A stretch of DNA of 64,000 nt from Glycocaulis sp. (GCA_022565665.1 JAIUMI010000004.1:118121-182120); one strand, 5' to 3'; counted from the first letter of the stretch, positions 30,965 through 40,760 are shown. Notes: generated by a model from the sequence alone, not told the origin. A program made the numbers and translations.

Positions 30965-32380
30965 ATGGCGCATGATATTCTGGTCGTCGATGACGAGGCC
31001 GATATCCGAGAGCTGATTGGCGGCTTGCTGGAGGATGAGGGCCATACGGCCCGCTATGCCGGCGATGCTGACGAGGCACTTGCGGCCGTCCGCCAGCGCA
31101 AGCCGGCTCTGGTCATTCTCGATGTATGGCTGCAGGGCAGCCGTCTGGACGGGATCGCGCTGCTCGACGAGATGCGCGCAGGCGATCCGGGCCTGCCGGT
31201 CATCGTCATCTCCGGCCATGGCACGATCGAGACGGCGGTCTCGGCCATCCGCAAGGGGGCCTATGACTTCATCGAGAAGCCGTTCAAGTCCGACAAGCTG
31301 CTCCTGACGGTGGAGCGCGCGCTGGAGGCCACCCAGCTGCGCCGTGAGAACGCCGAGCTGCGGGCGCGTACCGAGATGGCCAGCGAGTTCATCGGGCGCT
31401 CACCGGCGGCCACACAGCTTCGCCAGACGATCGACCGGGTGGCGGCCGCCAATTCGCGCGTGCTGATCGCTGGACCGGCTGGCTGCGGCAAGGAGCTGAT
31501 CGCCCGCCTCATCCATGCCCGCTCCCCGCGCGCGGGGGGCCAGTTCGTGCCGGTCAGTTCCGCGATGATGAACCCGGAACGGGTCGAGGAGGAGTTGTTC
31601 GGAGCCGAACGCGCCGATGGCGGTATCGACCGGATCGGCCTTCTCGAACAGGCCCATGGCGGCACGCTTTTCCTCGACGAGGTGGGTGACATGCCGCTGG
31701 CCACGCAGGGCAAGCTCTTGCGCATGCTGGTCGAGCAGCGCTTCCGGCGCCTGGGCGGCGGTGTCGATGTGGAGGTGAATGTCCGCGTGCTCTCCTCCAC
31801 CTCGCGCGATCTGCGCGCCCTGATAACGCAGGGGCGCTTCCGCGAGGATCTCTATCACCGCCTTGCCGTGGTGCCGGTGGAGGTGCCGCCCCTGTCGGAC
31901 CGGCGCGAGGACATTCCGCTTCTGGTGGAGCATTTCATAGAGCGGCTGTCGGCCATGTCGGGTCTCTCTCCGCGCAGTATCGGCGAGGACGCCATGGCCG
32001 CCCTGCAGGCCCATAGCTGGCCGGGCAATGTGCGCCAGCTGCGCAATAATGTGGAGCGCGTGCTGATCCTAGCGTCGGGCGATCCCGCCAAGCCGATCAC
32101 GCTGGACGCGCTGCCGTCCGAGGTGGTGGGCCGCGAGAACGGTCCTGGCGGGCTTGATACAGAGCGCATGATCGCCCTGCCGCTGCGCGATGCGCGCGAG
32201 AATTTCGAGCGCGAATACCTCAAGGCCCAGATCAGCCGGTTCGGCGGCAATATCTCGCGCACCGCTTCCTTCATCGGCATGGAGCGCTCCGCCCTTCACC
32301 GCAAGCTGAAGAGCCTCGGCGTTGGCAGCAATGACAAGAGCGATGAGGGCGAGGACACGTCCCAGGGCGGAGGCCGCTAG
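30965..32380 (+). CDS. ntrX: Response regulator NtrX
   Basis: A 471-residue regulator with a receiver (VVDDEADIREL, phospho-Asp in VILDVWLQG, Lys in EKPFKSD), an AAA+ domain with intact Walker A (AGPAGCGKEL) and Walker B (GGTLFLDEVGDMPL), and a Fis-type helix-turn-helix (TASFIGMERSALHRKLKSLG). The GAFTGA loop is replaced by FGAERADGGID, common among NtrX proteins, so sigma-54 contact is unlikely. NtrYX systems affect envelope, redox and nitrogen functions. Four bases separate it from ntrY. Confidence 0.94.
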   Translation: MAHDILVVDDEADIRELIGGLLEDEGHTARYAGDADEALAAVRQRKPALVILDVWLQGSRLDGIALLDEMRAGDPGLPVIVISGHGTIETAVSAIRKGAYDFIEKPFKSDKLLLTVERALEATQLRRENAELRARTEMASEFIGRSPAATQLRQTIDRVAAANSRVLIAGPAGCGKELIARLIHARSPRAGGQFVPVSSAMMNPERVEEELFGAERADGGIDRIGLLEQAHGGTLFLDEVGDMPLATQGKLLRMLVEQRFRRLGGGVDVEVNVRVLSSTSRDLRALITQGRFREDLYHRLAVVPVEVPPLSDRREDIPLLVEHFIERLSAMSGLSPRSIGEDAMAALQAHSWPGNVRQLRNNVERVLILASGDPAKPITLDALPSEVVGRENGPGGLDTERMIALPLRDARENFEREYLKAQISRFGGNISRTASFIGMERSALHRKLKSLGVGSNDKSDEGEDTSQGGGR

Positions 32381-32383
32381 GCG

Positions 32384-33757
32384 ATGAAAGCGGTTGTATG
32401 CGGCGCAGGCAGGGTCGGATACGGAATTGCCCGCGAGCTGGCGGCTGAAGGCAACTCGGTCACCGTGGTGGACTGGTCACAGGGCCTGATCGACCGGATC
32501 ACGACCGATCTGGATGTACGCGGCATTGTCGGCCACGGTGCCCATCCCGACACGCTGGAAAAGGCTGGCATGCGTGATGCCGACCTCCTGGTCGCCGTCA
32601 CCTATTCGGACGAGACCAATATGGTCGCCTGCCAGGTGGCCCATTCCCTCTTCGACACGCCGCTGAAGATCGCCCGCGTGCGTGCGCAGAGCTATCTGGA
32701 CAAGGCCTGGCGTGACCTGTTCGCGCGCGGGGCCATGCCCATTGACGTGACGATCTCGCCGGAGCTGGAGGTGAGCCGTTCGGTGCTGCAGCGCATGGAG
32801 ACGCCCGGCGCATCGGCCACCGCGCCCTTTGCCAATAACCGCGTCCAGCTGCTGGGCCTGCGCATCGAGGAAGGTTCGCCCATCGCCGGGACCAATCGCG
32901 AGCAGTTGCTGTCCTTGTTCCCGGAGCTGGGCATGGACATTGCCGGGGTGCGCCGCGAGGACGAGGTCTTCATTCCCGAGGAGCGTGACCCGCTCATGAC
33001 GGGCGATGATGTCTTCGTCACCGTGGCCGCAACCCATGTGCCGCGCGTGCTCGACGTGTTCGGCCATCAGGCCCAGCGCGCACGCAAGGTGGTGATCGTG
33101 GGCGCGGGCAATATCGGGCTTTATGTTGCCCGCGCACTGGAGCGCATGGCAGGCGTGCGCGTGCGCATCATCGAGGCTGACAAGGCGCGCGCCGAGACGG
33201 CGGCCGACGGTCTGAAACGCACCGTGGTCCTGCACGGGGACGGGCTGGACAAGCGGCTTCTGCACGAGGCTGGGGTGGAGGATGCCGAGCTGGCCATCTG
33301 CCTGACGAATGACGACAAGGTAAACCTGCTGGCCGCGGTGATGGCCAAGCGGGAAGGGGCCCAGCGCACGCTGTGCCTCGTCAACGAGCCGGGTCTCAAG
33401 GAGGTGCGCGAGGAGCTGGGCATCGACATCACGCTCGATCCGCGCGGCGTGACCGTTTCCACCATTCTCCAGCATATCCGCCGGGGCCGGATCACGGGCC
33501 TGCAGACTTTTGCCGATGGCGCGGCGGAGGCGCTGGAGGGGATTGTGCTGGCGACCTCGCCGCTGGCAGGCAAGTCACTCAGGACGCTGGACCTGCCAGA
33601 GGATGTGTCGGTGTGCGCGCTGGTGCGCGGCGACAAGGTGTATTTCCGCCGCGATGACGTGACCATCGAGACCAATGACCGGGTGATCTTCTTCGCCCTG
33701 AAAGGTGCCGTGCCGAAGGTGGAACAGCTCTTCCGCGTCAGCCTGGAGTATTTTTAA
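32384..33757 (+). CDS. trkA: Trk potassium uptake regulatory protein TrkA
   Basis: Peripheral NAD-binding subunit gating the TrkH channel. The 457-residue protein has two RCK units: the first with VVCGAGRVGYGIARELA and the second with VIVGAGNIGLYVARALE, each followed by a TrkA-C domain. It follows ntrX by three bases and precedes trkH by five, so potassium uptake may be transcribed with the ntr genes. Confidence 0.95.
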   Translation: MKAVVCGAGRVGYGIARELAAEGNSVTVVDWSQGLIDRITTDLDVRGIVGHGAHPDTLEKAGMRDADLLVAVTYSDETNMVACQVAHSLFDTPLKIARVRAQSYLDKAWRDLFARGAMPIDVTISPELEVSRSVLQRMETPGASATAPFANNRVQLLGLRIEEGSPIAGTNREQLLSLFPELGMDIAGVRREDEVFIPEERDPLMTGDDVFVTVAATHVPRVLDVFGHQAQRARKVVIVGAGNIGLYVARALERMAGVRVRIIEADKARAETAADGLKRTVVLHGDGLDKRLLHEAGVEDAELAICLTNDDKVNLLAAVMAKREGAQRTLCLVNEPGLKEVREELGIDITLDPRGVTVSTILQHIRRGRITGLQTFADGAAEALEGIVLATSPLAGKSLRTLDLPEDVSVCALVRGDKVYFRRDDVTIETNDRVIFFALKGAVPKVEQLFRVSLEYF

Positions 33758-33762
33758 AGCTC

Positions 33763-35160
33763 ATGCGCCCGTCGCCGCGCACCATACGCGCTCTGGGCTG
33801 GAGCTGGCTTATCATCGGCATCGCCGCTCTGCCTTTCCTGGTCTATGCGGGGTTTATCGGTGAGGCAGCTGCCGCGCGCGGGCTGGGCGCGACCCTGCTG
33901 ACTGGCACCTTCCTCGGCGGCGCCCTTCTGGTGGCAACGCGCGGGCTCGGAACCGGCGTGCGCGCACCCGCGGCGCTGCGCCTCCTGATCCTTGGCTGGC
34001 TGACCGGACCGCTGATCGCCGCGCCGTCCTTCGGTCTTGTCTCTGACGGTCCCGTAGAGGCCATATTCGAGGCCACCTCGGCCCTGACCACCACCGGAGC
34101 CAGCCTTGCTGATCCGGACTACATGCCCCGCTCGCTCGTCGCCTGGCGCTCCATGCTGCAATGGCTGGGCGGGCTGGCGACGCTGGTGCTCGCTGTCACC
34201 GTGCTGGCGGGGCTGGATGACCGCAGGGCGGGTTTCCGCCGCTCTTCCCTCCTGACGATTGAAAGCGGGGATCTGTTCTCCAATTTCGGCCGCGCGCTGG
34301 TGCGCCTCGGCGCGGTCTATGCCGGCGTGACACTGATCGGCTTTCTGGCGCTGGGCCTTAGCGGGGCCGAGGCGTTCGAGGCCTTCTGCCTTGCCCTCTC
34401 TTCCGTCTCCACGGGGGGATATGTGCCGCGCGGAGGCGATATGGTGAACTGGCTGCCACTGCCCTCCATCGCCATTCTGGCCGCGCTGTGCGTGATCGGG
34501 GCGGGGAATATGGCGGTGGTCTACGAACAGCTGAGCCGCGGGCGCGTGACGCGGCACTATGGCGATGTGCGTTCCATGCTGATCGTGGCGGTGATTTGCG
34601 CACTCGTCATGGGACTGACCGCCGGGTGGGCGGGCAGCCTGCCAGCCTTCTTCGACGCGCTGTTTGCGGTCACCACTTCCGGCTTCACGCTGGGCACTGA
34701 AGGCCCCGGCATTCCGGTCATCGTGCTGATCGCGCTGACACTGGCGGGCGGAGCGGCGGTCTCCACCTCCGGCGGCATCAAGATGGCGCGTATCCGCCTG
34801 CTCCTGCGCCGGGCGGGGCGCGATATCATCCTTCTGGTCCAGCCCTCTGCCGTGGGCGGATCGCGCTTTGCCGGGCGCACGGTGAACGAGGCGGCCCTGG
34901 TCTCGGTCTGGGCCTATGCGCTCGCCTATCCGGTCGTGCTGGTGCTGGGCGCCTTTGCGCTCGGCTTTTTCACGCCCGATATGGGCGAGGCCTTCATCAT
35001 TTCCGGCGCGGCGCTGTCCAATGCCGGGCCGCTGGCCGGTGATGCCTATGGCCAGCTCGGAGCCGGGGGGCTGATCCTCTCCAGCCTGCTCATGGTGCTT
35101 GGCCGGGTGGAGATTCTGCCTGTAGCTGCCGTATTCTTCCTGCTCTTTACAGGGGACTGA
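33763..35160 (+). CDS. trkH: Potassium uptake channel subunit TrkH
   Basis: Membrane pore for K+ uptake, working with TrkA. The 465-residue protein has about ten hydrophobic segments and the repeated pore loops with family glycines: ATSALTTTGASL, LALSSVSTGGYVPRGG, FAVTTSGFTLG and GAALSNAGPLAGD, plus the AAVSTSGGIKMARIRLL motif. The gene pairs with trkA. Confidence 0.94.
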   Translation: MRPSPRTIRALGWSWLIIGIAALPFLVYAGFIGEAAAARGLGATLLTGTFLGGALLVATRGLGTGVRAPAALRLLILGWLTGPLIAAPSFGLVSDGPVEAIFEATSALTTTGASLADPDYMPRSLVAWRSMLQWLGGLATLVLAVTVLAGLDDRRAGFRRSSLLTIESGDLFSNFGRALVRLGAVYAGVTLIGFLALGLSGAEAFEAFCLALSSVSTGGYVPRGGDMVNWLPLPSIAILAALCVIGAGNMAVVYEQLSRGRVTRHYGDVRSMLIVAVICALVMGLTAGWAGSLPAFFDALFAVTTSGFTLGTEGPGIPVIVLIALTLAGGAAVSTSGGIKMARIRLLLRRAGRDIILLVQPSAVGGSRFAGRTVNEAALVSVWAYALAYPVVLVLGAFALGFFTPDMGEAFIISGAALSNAGPLAGDAYGQLGAGGLILSSLLMVLGRVEILPVAAVFFLLFTGD

Positions 35161-35166
35161 GCTTAG

Positions 35167-36021
35167 ATGGCGCGCATTGCCTATGTAGACGGACAGTATG
35201 GCCCGATCGACCGGCCTGCCATCGGCATTGAGGACCGGGGATTCCAGTTTGCCGACGGCGTCTACGAGGTCTGGTCGGTGAAGGACGGCGAGTTCCTGGA
35301 TCATCCCGGCCATATGGCGCGCCTGAAACGCTCGCTGGCCGAGCTGCGCATCCCCATGCCGATGAGCGAGGCCGCGCTGGACGTGGCGCTTCGCGAGACG
35401 CTGCGCCGCAACCGCCTCATGAACGCGCTGGTCTATCTGCAGGTGACGCGCGGCGTGGCAAAGCGCGATCATGCCTTCCCCGCAAAGCCGGTAAAGCCCA
35501 CAATGGTGATCACGGCGCGCCCTGCCTCCTTCAGCGCCGTTCAGGCGCGCGCCGAAACCGGCATCGCCGTCATTACCCGGCCTGATGAGCGCTGGAAGCG
35601 GTGTGATATCAAGAGCATATCGCTGCTTCCTAATGTGCTGGCCAAACAGGCCGCGCGCGAGGCGGGCGCGTTCGAAGCCTGGCTGATCAATGAGGCCGGC
35701 GAGGTGACGGAGGGCAGTTCCTCCAATGCCTGGATCGTAACGGGCGAGGGGGTGCTGGTCACCCGCAAGGCCGATGAGGCAATCCTCAACGGCATTACCC
35801 GCCAGCGCGTGATCCGCCTTGCCGCCGCCCTTGGCATACCGTTTGAGGAACGCCCGTTCTCGCTGGAAGAGGCGCTTTCTGCGCGCGAGGCCTTTGTCAG
35901 CTCGGCCAGCTCCATGGTCATGCCCGTGGTGCGCATTGATGACCGCGCGGTGGCCAATGGCGCGCCCGGATCGCTCGCTACCGCGCTGCGGGAAGCCTAT
36001 CTTTCCGGCGCCGACGGGTGA
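35167..36021 (+). CDS. dat: Class IV PLP aminotransferase, D-amino acid transaminase-like
   Basis: A 284-residue fold-type IV aminotransferase. It shows EDRGFQFADGVYEV, the PLP lysine in RCDIKSISLLPNVLAKQ, the conserved Glu in NEAGEVTEGSSSNAWIV, and SSASSMVMPVV near the end. D-alanine transaminases supply D-amino acids for the cell wall; branched-chain and aminodeoxychorismate enzymes are relatives, but the SLLPN context favours D-amino acid transaminase. It follows trkH by six bases. Confidence 0.85.
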   Translation: MARIAYVDGQYGPIDRPAIGIEDRGFQFADGVYEVWSVKDGEFLDHPGHMARLKRSLAELRIPMPMSEAALDVALRETLRRNRLMNALVYLQVTRGVAKRDHAFPAKPVKPTMVITARPASFSAVQARAETGIAVITRPDERWKRCDIKSISLLPNVLAKQAAREAGAFEAWLINEAGEVTEGSSSNAWIVTGEGVLVTRKADEAILNGITRQRVIRLAAALGIPFEERPFSLEEALSAREAFVSSASSMVMPVVRIDDRAVANGAPGSLATALREAYLSGADG

Positions 36022-36523
36022 GGGGGCTCGTCCTGCGTTTTCCCGGCGTGAGCCGGGATCGAGATTTCCGGCCCATGGACCCCGGCTCTGGGGCCGGGCC
36101 CCGGTGTTTGTGGCTAGCACCTCTCAACCGGGTTCCCGGGCTTGACCCGGGATCCATCCTTTTCTGGTTCTCAGCCCATCCAGACGCGTTCCCCGGCGCG
36201 CAGCGCCGCAAGGCCGACTGGCCGCCCGCGACTGCCAGTCCTCGCGCAGGCGGGGGTTCGCGGAACATCGCAACGCGGCCTGTCCCCGTGCAGGCGGGGA
36301 ATGCGTTGCGGAAATAAAAGGAACTGGGCACCGGCTTACGCCGGTGAAACGCGGTATTGAGGTTACGCGTGATCTTCCGGCTCGACATAGGGCGCGACGG
36401 GAAAGACCCACAAGACCTGAACGCCCACCTCCCAACCCCATTGCAGCGCTGCGCGAGCCCCGCTAGGTATGGGGTTCCTTGTGTGTGCAAGCCCTTTCTG
36501 GGGCGGGGAAAAGGTGGATGGCC
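36022..36523. repeat. Palindrome-rich spacer between dat and hfq
   Basis: No gene is seen in this 502-base spacer. It holds at least three perfect hairpins: TCCCGGC/GCCGGGA (36041-36058), TCCCGGG/CCCGGGA (36134-36152) and CACCGGC/GCCGGTG (36329-36346), plus GGCCCCGG-rich and CCCCGTGCAGGCGGGG segments. The pattern resembles small interspersed repeat elements seen between genes in alphaproteobacteria. The right end should hold the hfq promoter. Copies elsewhere in the genome cannot be checked here. Confidence 0.6.
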
Positions 36524-36781
36524 ATGTCGAACGATAAAAAACAGAACCTTCAGGACGTGTTTCTCAATACGGTCCGCAAGAGCAAGACTCCGCTGACGAT
36601 CTTTCTGGTCAACGGCGTGAAACTGCAGGGCATTGTCACCTGGTTTGACAATTTCTGTGTGCTCCTGCGCCGTGATGGTCAGGTGCAGCTTGTCTACAAG
36701 CACGCCATCTCGACCATCATGCCGAGCCAGCCGGTCCAGCTCTTCGAGGCCGGAGACGATGAAAACGGGGAGGGCGATTGA
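36524..36781 (+). CDS. hfq: RNA chaperone Hfq
   Basis: Hexameric Sm-like protein that pairs small RNAs with mRNAs. The 85-residue product has the Sm1 segment [36 protein letters not shown], and the Sm2 signature [12 protein letters not shown], followed by a short acidic tail. Of two adjacent in-frame ATGs, I chose the second because AAGGTGG lies only one base before the first. The stop overlaps the TTG start of hflX, the standard hfq-hflX pair. Confidence 0.97.
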   Translation: MSNDKKQNLQDVFLNTVRKSKTPLTIFLVNGVKLQGIVTWFDNFCVLLRRDGQVQLVYKHAISTIMPSQPVQLFEAGDDENGEGD

Positions 36782-38121
36782 CCGGCTCTGAATCCACTCA
36801 GGACCGCGCCCTCATCATCCATCCCGTCCCGTCCGGGGCGGATGCCAGCCGCGCTGATGCCCGGCTGGAGGAGGCTGCTGGCCTTGCCATAGCTCTGGGA
36901 CTGGAACCGGCCGATGCGATGATCGAGCCGGTGCGCAAGCTGGAAGCGGGCACCTATTTCGGCAAGGGCAAGCTGGAGACGCTGCACGCGCGCATCGAGG
37001 CGCTGGAGGTGAAGGCGGTCATCATTGATACCGCGCTATCGCCCGTGCAGCAGCGCAATCTGGAAAAGCGCTGGCAGGTCAAGGTGATCGACCGGACGGG
37101 GCTGATCCTGGAGATCTTCGCCGAGCGGGCGCGTACCCGCGAGGGCCGCCTGCAGGTGGAGCTTGCCCGCCTCACCTATGAGCGCTCGCGCCTGGTGCGC
37201 ACCTGGACCCACCTGGAGCGCCAGCGCGGCGGACGCGGCTTCCTGGCCGGTCCCGGTGAAACCCAGATCGAGACCGACCGCCGCCTGCTCGCCAGCAAGA
37301 TGGCCAAGCTCCGGCGCGAGCTGGAACAGGTCAAGCGCACCCGCGCCCTGCACCGCACGCGCAGGCAGGCCGCGCCCTGGCCCGCGATTGCCCTTGTCGG
37401 CTATACCAATGCCGGAAAGTCCACCCTTTTCAACCGGTTGACGGCGGCAGGCGTGCTCGCCAAGGACATGCCCTTCGCGACGCTGGACCCCACGGTGCGC
37501 GGCATACGCCTGCCATCGGGGCGGCGCGTTCTCGTCTCCGACACGGTGGGCTTCATCACCGATCTGCCGACCGAGCTGATCGCCGCCTTCCGCGCCACGC
37601 TGGAGGAGGTGAGGGAGGCCGATATCCTGGTCCATGTGCGCGATCTCGCCGACCCCGACCATGAGGGCCGCAAGGCCGATGTGGAGGAGGTGCTGGGGGC
37701 GCTGGAATGCGGGCCGGCCCACGGCCAGCCCCTGATCGAGGCGTGGAACAAGATTGATTGCCTCGATGAAGCCGCGCGCGACGACATGGTCTGGGCCGCG
37801 CGTATCGCCTCGGCCAAGGGCAGGGCGCTGGTGCAGCCCGTATCGGCCGTGACCGGGGAAGGGGTGGCGGAACTGCTGGCCACCATCGATGCCGCGCTCG
37901 GCGCCGATGATGCGGTGGTCAGCGTGGTGCTCGAACCCTCCGAGACCGAAATTTCGGCCTGGCTGCATGAGCACGGCGAGGTGACCGCCGAGCGCACCGA
38001 TCCGCAGACCGGCCGGACCGAGATCACTGCGCGGCTGATGGCCGCCGATGCCGGCCGGTTCGCGGCGCGGTTTCCAAGGGCCGCAGGACGCAAGGCCGCG
38101 GGAGCGGAATCTGTAGATTGA
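36778..38121 (+). CDS. hflX: Ribosome-associated GTPase HflX
   Basis: GTPase that binds and splits stalled ribosomes. The 447-residue protein has the N-terminal HflX domain ([49 protein letters not shown]) and a G domain with [18 protein letters not shown] and NKID. The start is TTG within the hfq stop (TTGA overlap), so expression is coupled to hfq. Confidence 0.95.
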   Translation: MTGSESTQDRALIIHPVPSGADASRADARLEEAAGLAIALGLEPADAMIEPVRKLEAGTYFGKGKLETLHARIEALEVKAVIIDTALSPVQQRNLEKRWQVKVIDRTGLILEIFAERARTREGRLQVELARLTYERSRLVRTWTHLERQRGGRGFLAGPGETQIETDRRLLASKMAKLRRELEQVKRTRALHRTRRQAAPWPAIALVGYTNAGKSTLFNRLTAAGVLAKDMPFATLDPTVRGIRLPSGRRVLVSDTVGFITDLPTELIAAFRATLEEVREADILVHVRDLADPDHEGRKADVEEVLGALECGPAHGQPLIEAWNKIDCLDEAARDDMVWAARIASAKGRALVQPVSAVTGEGVAELLATIDAALGADDAVVSVVLEPSETEISAWLHEHGEVTAERTDPQTGRTEITARLMAADAGRFAARFPRAAGRKAAGAESVD

Positions 38122-38149
38122 GGGATGAAAATGCGGGGGCGAAGGGGCG

Positions 38150-38974
38150 TTATCTGTCCCTTTCATACCCTTTTTCGGCGACCCAAAGGGCTTCCATCTC
38201 GTCCAGCGTGGCCGTTCCGGGGGCCTTGCCAGCCTGCTCCAGCGCCCGTTCCACGCCCCGGAAACGCCGCTCGAACTTGGCATTGGCGGCGCGCAGGGCT
38301 TCTTCAGGTTCTACATCAAGTTTCCGAGCCAAATTAGCGCAGACAAACAATAAATCACCGATTTCCTCGGCGATATTTTCAGTGTCTTCGGCGGCGATGG
38401 CCTCGCGCAGCTCCTGTGCTTCTTCCTCAAACTTCTCCAGCACTCTCAAGGCGTTAGGCCAGTCGAACCCGATCCGCGCCGCGCGCCGGGTCAGTTTCAG
38501 CGCCCGTGTCAGTGCAGGCAGGGCAAGGGGGAGATCGGCCAACACCGAGTTATCATTGCCCTTTTCTGCCCGTTCTGCCGCTTTCTGCGCCTCCCAGGCC
38601 TCTGTCTGGCTTTGCGAATCGCGTTCTTCGGCTTCTCCGAATACATGCGGATGGCGGTGTAACATCTTGTCGGATATGGCGTTTGCGACATCGTCAAAAT
38701 CGAAGTGGCCGGCCTCGGAGGCGATCTGGCTGTGGAAGACGACCTGAAACAGCAGATCGCCGAGCTCGCCCTTGAGATCGGCCATGTCATCGCGCGCAAT
38801 CGCGTCGGCGACCTCATAGGCTTCCTCGATGGTATAGGGTGCTATGCTCTTGAAATTCTGCTCCAAATCCCATGGGCATCCGCCATCCGGTGAACGCAGG
38901 CGCGCCATGATCGCCAATAGCCGCTCCATCGCCGAAGGGGCGTTGTCGATCTCAGCCTGACCGGCCTCTAACAT
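38150..38974 (-). CDS. mazG: Nucleoside triphosphate pyrophosphohydrolase MazG
   Basis: Hydrolyses nucleoside triphosphates to monophosphates and pyrophosphate. The 274-residue protein has two MazG domains; the first shows RLRSPDGGCPWDLEQNF, YEVADAI and LKGELGDLLFQVVFH, the second RIGFDWPN and IAEEIGDLLFVCANLARKL. I chose the ATG preceded by AAGGA; a GTG start six codons earlier is also open. The 5' end overlaps the DUF1203 gene by 23 bases. It converges on hflX. Confidence 0.92.
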   Translation of the reverse strand: MLEAGQAEIDNAPSAMERLLAIMARLRSPDGGCPWDLEQNFKSIAPYTIEEAYEVADAIARDDMADLKGELGDLLFQVVFHSQIASEAGHFDFDDVANAISDKMLHRHPHVFGEAEERDSQSQTEAWEAQKAAERAEKGNDNSVLADLPLALPALTRALKLTRRAARIGFDWPNALRVLEKFEEEAQELREAIAAEDTENIAEEIGDLLFVCANLARKLDVEPEEALRAANAKFERRFRGVERALEQAGKAPGTATLDEMEALWVAEKGYERDR

Positions 38975-39452
38975 CCTGATTTCCTTGTCCACGTTCGATC
39001 AGCGCGGCGAAGCAACCACGTCTGGCATAATGGGCGTGGATATAGGAAATGGCCGGATTGGCAAACAGGCGCGTGACAAGCGCTTCTGCCGCGCTGCCAT
39101 CCACCACATCGCCATCGATCATCATGTGTGCCGCGTCGAACGCCCGCAGCGATAGCAGGCGCGTGCGCAGGGCAGGTGGCATGATGTCCTCGTAAACGGC
39201 TGGCTTGACGGTGTTTTCCAGAACGAAGATGGCGTGGCTTGCCCTGTAGGGCGTATCGGCGGGCTGGTGGACATGGTTGAGGAGGAGGGCGGTTTCACCG
39301 GGTTCCAGATCGCGCAGCTCCACCCGGTCCGGCAGGGCTGAGTCGGGCTCGGCGCGGAAACGCAAAACCCCTTTAGCTTCAAGTGCTTCGTTCGTCTGGC
39401 CAAAGAGGTGCGCGAACGGAGCCGGATCCAGGCCTCTGACGACATAACCCAT
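38952..39452 (-). CDS. DUF1203 family protein
   Basis: A 166-residue soluble protein. The pattern RVELRDLEPGETALLLNHVHQPADTPYRASHAIFV, with conserved His and Tyr, then AHMMIDGDVVDG and YIHAHYARRGCFAALIERG, matches DUF1203, a family without an assigned reaction. It overlaps the start of mazG on the same strand. The 94-base gap to cueR holds no gene. Confidence 0.75.
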   Translation of the reverse strand: MGYVVRGLDPAPFAHLFGQTNEALEAKGVLRFRAEPDSALPDRVELRDLEPGETALLLNHVHQPADTPYRASHAIFVLENTVKPAVYEDIMPPALRTRLLSLRAFDAAHMMIDGDVVDGSAAEALVTRLFANPAISYIHAHYARRGCFAALIERGQGNQDVRGRSG

Positions 39453-39546
39453 GAAAACCTCCGCTCTTGCTACAGCGAAGGTTTATGGGGACCGCGAAAG
39501 CGCTTTGCAGCCCGTTTCTTGCGATAGGTGTGATTGCCGGCCGTGT

Positions 39547-39954
39547 TCAACCGCGCTGTGAACCGGGTTCGTGCGCCGCAATCGCGTTGATGATCGGGCA
39601 GTCTGGCCGCTCGTCGCCATCACACGCTCCGGCGAGGGTTTCCAGTGTACCGATCATCGCGTTCATCTCCGCCACGCGGGCGCGCAGCGCCGTTATATGC
39701 CCGTCTGTCAGACGTTTCACATCGGCGCTGGAGCGCGAGCGGTCCTGCCACAGGGCGAGCAGGGCCTTCACATCGGGCACCGGAAAGCCCAGCCGCCGGG
39801 CCGCACCGATAAAGCGCAGCGTGTGGACGTCCTGCGGCGTGTAGACGCGATAGCCATTGGCCGTGCGTCCCGGCTCGAGCAGGGCAATCTCCTCGTAATA
39901 GCGGATCATCTTGCGCGAAATGCCGGACGCTTTCGCCGCTTCGCCGATATTCAT
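39547..39954 (-). CDS. cueR: CueR-like MerR-family Cu(I)-responsive regulator
   Basis: A 135-residue MerR regulator: helix-turn-helix INIGEAAKASG-type start with KMIRYYEEIALL, a long dimerisation helix, and the metal-binding loop CDGDERPDC (Cys111, Cys119). The Ser in RSSADVK matches the CueR position that marks sensors of monovalent coinage metals. It lies 12 bases downstream of the glutaredoxin-MauE gene on the same strand, and a CueR-type operator sits before that gene, suggesting autoregulation of a two-gene operon. Confidence 0.88.
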   Translation of the reverse strand: MNIGEAAKASGISRKMIRYYEEIALLEPGRTANGYRVYTPQDVHTLRFIGAARRLGFPVPDVKALLALWQDRSRSSADVKRLTDGHITALRARVAEMNAMIGTLETLAGACDGDERPDCPIINAIAAHEPGSQRG

Positions 39955-39966
39955 CGCACCCGGTCC

Positions 39967-40713
39967 CTAAATCACGCCATACATGCGCAGCGGCATCCAG
40001 ATCGCCATGGCGATCATGATCAGGTTCTCGGTCAGCGAGATGAAGCCCAGAGGTACGCGGCTGTCCCCGCCCATGCACGCGCATTTCAGCTTGCGCCGCT
40101 CGATATAGACGGCCCTGAACACCGACACCGCGCCAATGGTGCCGATAAACAGCGCCACAGGGGAAGCCAGCCAGATCAGGCTGCCTGCTAGCATGAGAAG
40201 GCCTGCACCGGCCTCGGCGAACGGGTAGATGCGCCCATAGGGCACCCAGCGCCGCGCCAGCAGGTCGTAATTGAGGAACATGGTGGCGAAGGATTCGATA
40301 TTGGTCAGCTTCTGCAGGCCCAGCAGCACCATCGCGATGGCGATGAAATACTCCACCGTATGCAGGCCGACGATAGGCATGTTCGATTGCCAGGCGACGG
40401 CGAGGGCGAGCAGGGCGGCCACAGAGAAGAAGGTGATGACGGGCGTGTAGGTCGTTTCCTTCTTCGCCTTGGCGACGCCGAGATGCGCTTCCAGCGCCTC
40501 ATACCCGCCAATGCGCTTCCCATCGATGAAGGTCTGCGGCGTGGTCTTCACGCCGTGCTTTGCCTTGAAGGCCTCGGTTTCCTCGCGGCTGGTCAGGAGG
40601 TTGTCCTCAACTTCGTAGCCCTTGCTGCGTAGCAGGTGGCGGCTTTTCAGCCCGTAGGGGCATTTATGCTCGGGCGTTTCCATGCGGTAGAGCGTGGCGG
40701 TCTTGCCGGTCAT
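39967..40713 (-). CDS. Glutaredoxin-MauE/DoxX fusion membrane protein
   Basis: A 248-residue fusion. Residues 1-80 are glutaredoxin-like with single-cysteine motif CPYG (Cys18), TTPQTFIDGKRIGGYEAL; residues 95-248 form four transmembrane helices of the MauE/DoxX redox-associated type, with a CAC cysteine pair in KLKCACMGGDSRVPLGF before the last helix. MauE proteins help disulfide formation in exported proteins. With its CueR operator and cueR downstream, a role in copper-linked thiol chemistry at the membrane is likely but inferred. Confidence 0.8.
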   Translation of the reverse strand: MTGKTATLYRMETPEHKCPYGLKSRHLLRSKGYEVEDNLLTSREETEAFKAKHGVKTTPQTFIDGKRIGGYEALEAHLGVAKAKKETTYTPVITFFSVAALLALAVAWQSNMPIVGLHTVEYFIAIAMVLLGLQKLTNIESFATMFLNYDLLARRWVPYGRIYPFAEAGAGLLMLAGSLIWLASPVALFIGTIGAVSVFRAVYIERRKLKCACMGGDSRVPLGFISLTENLIMIAMAIWMPLRMYGVI

Positions 40714-40760
40714 TACAGCGTCCTTTCCATCGGCGTTCAGGAATGCGGCTGGCGCGCACC

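Noticed and set aside
33754-36120. 788-codon minus-strand reading frame opposite trkH and dat
   Set aside because: Composition is that of an antisense shadow (His/Gln/Arg-rich) and both plus-strand genes are well supported.
36041-36346. CRISPR array in the hfq spacer
   Set aside because: The palindromes differ from each other and are not regularly spaced; there are no cas genes.
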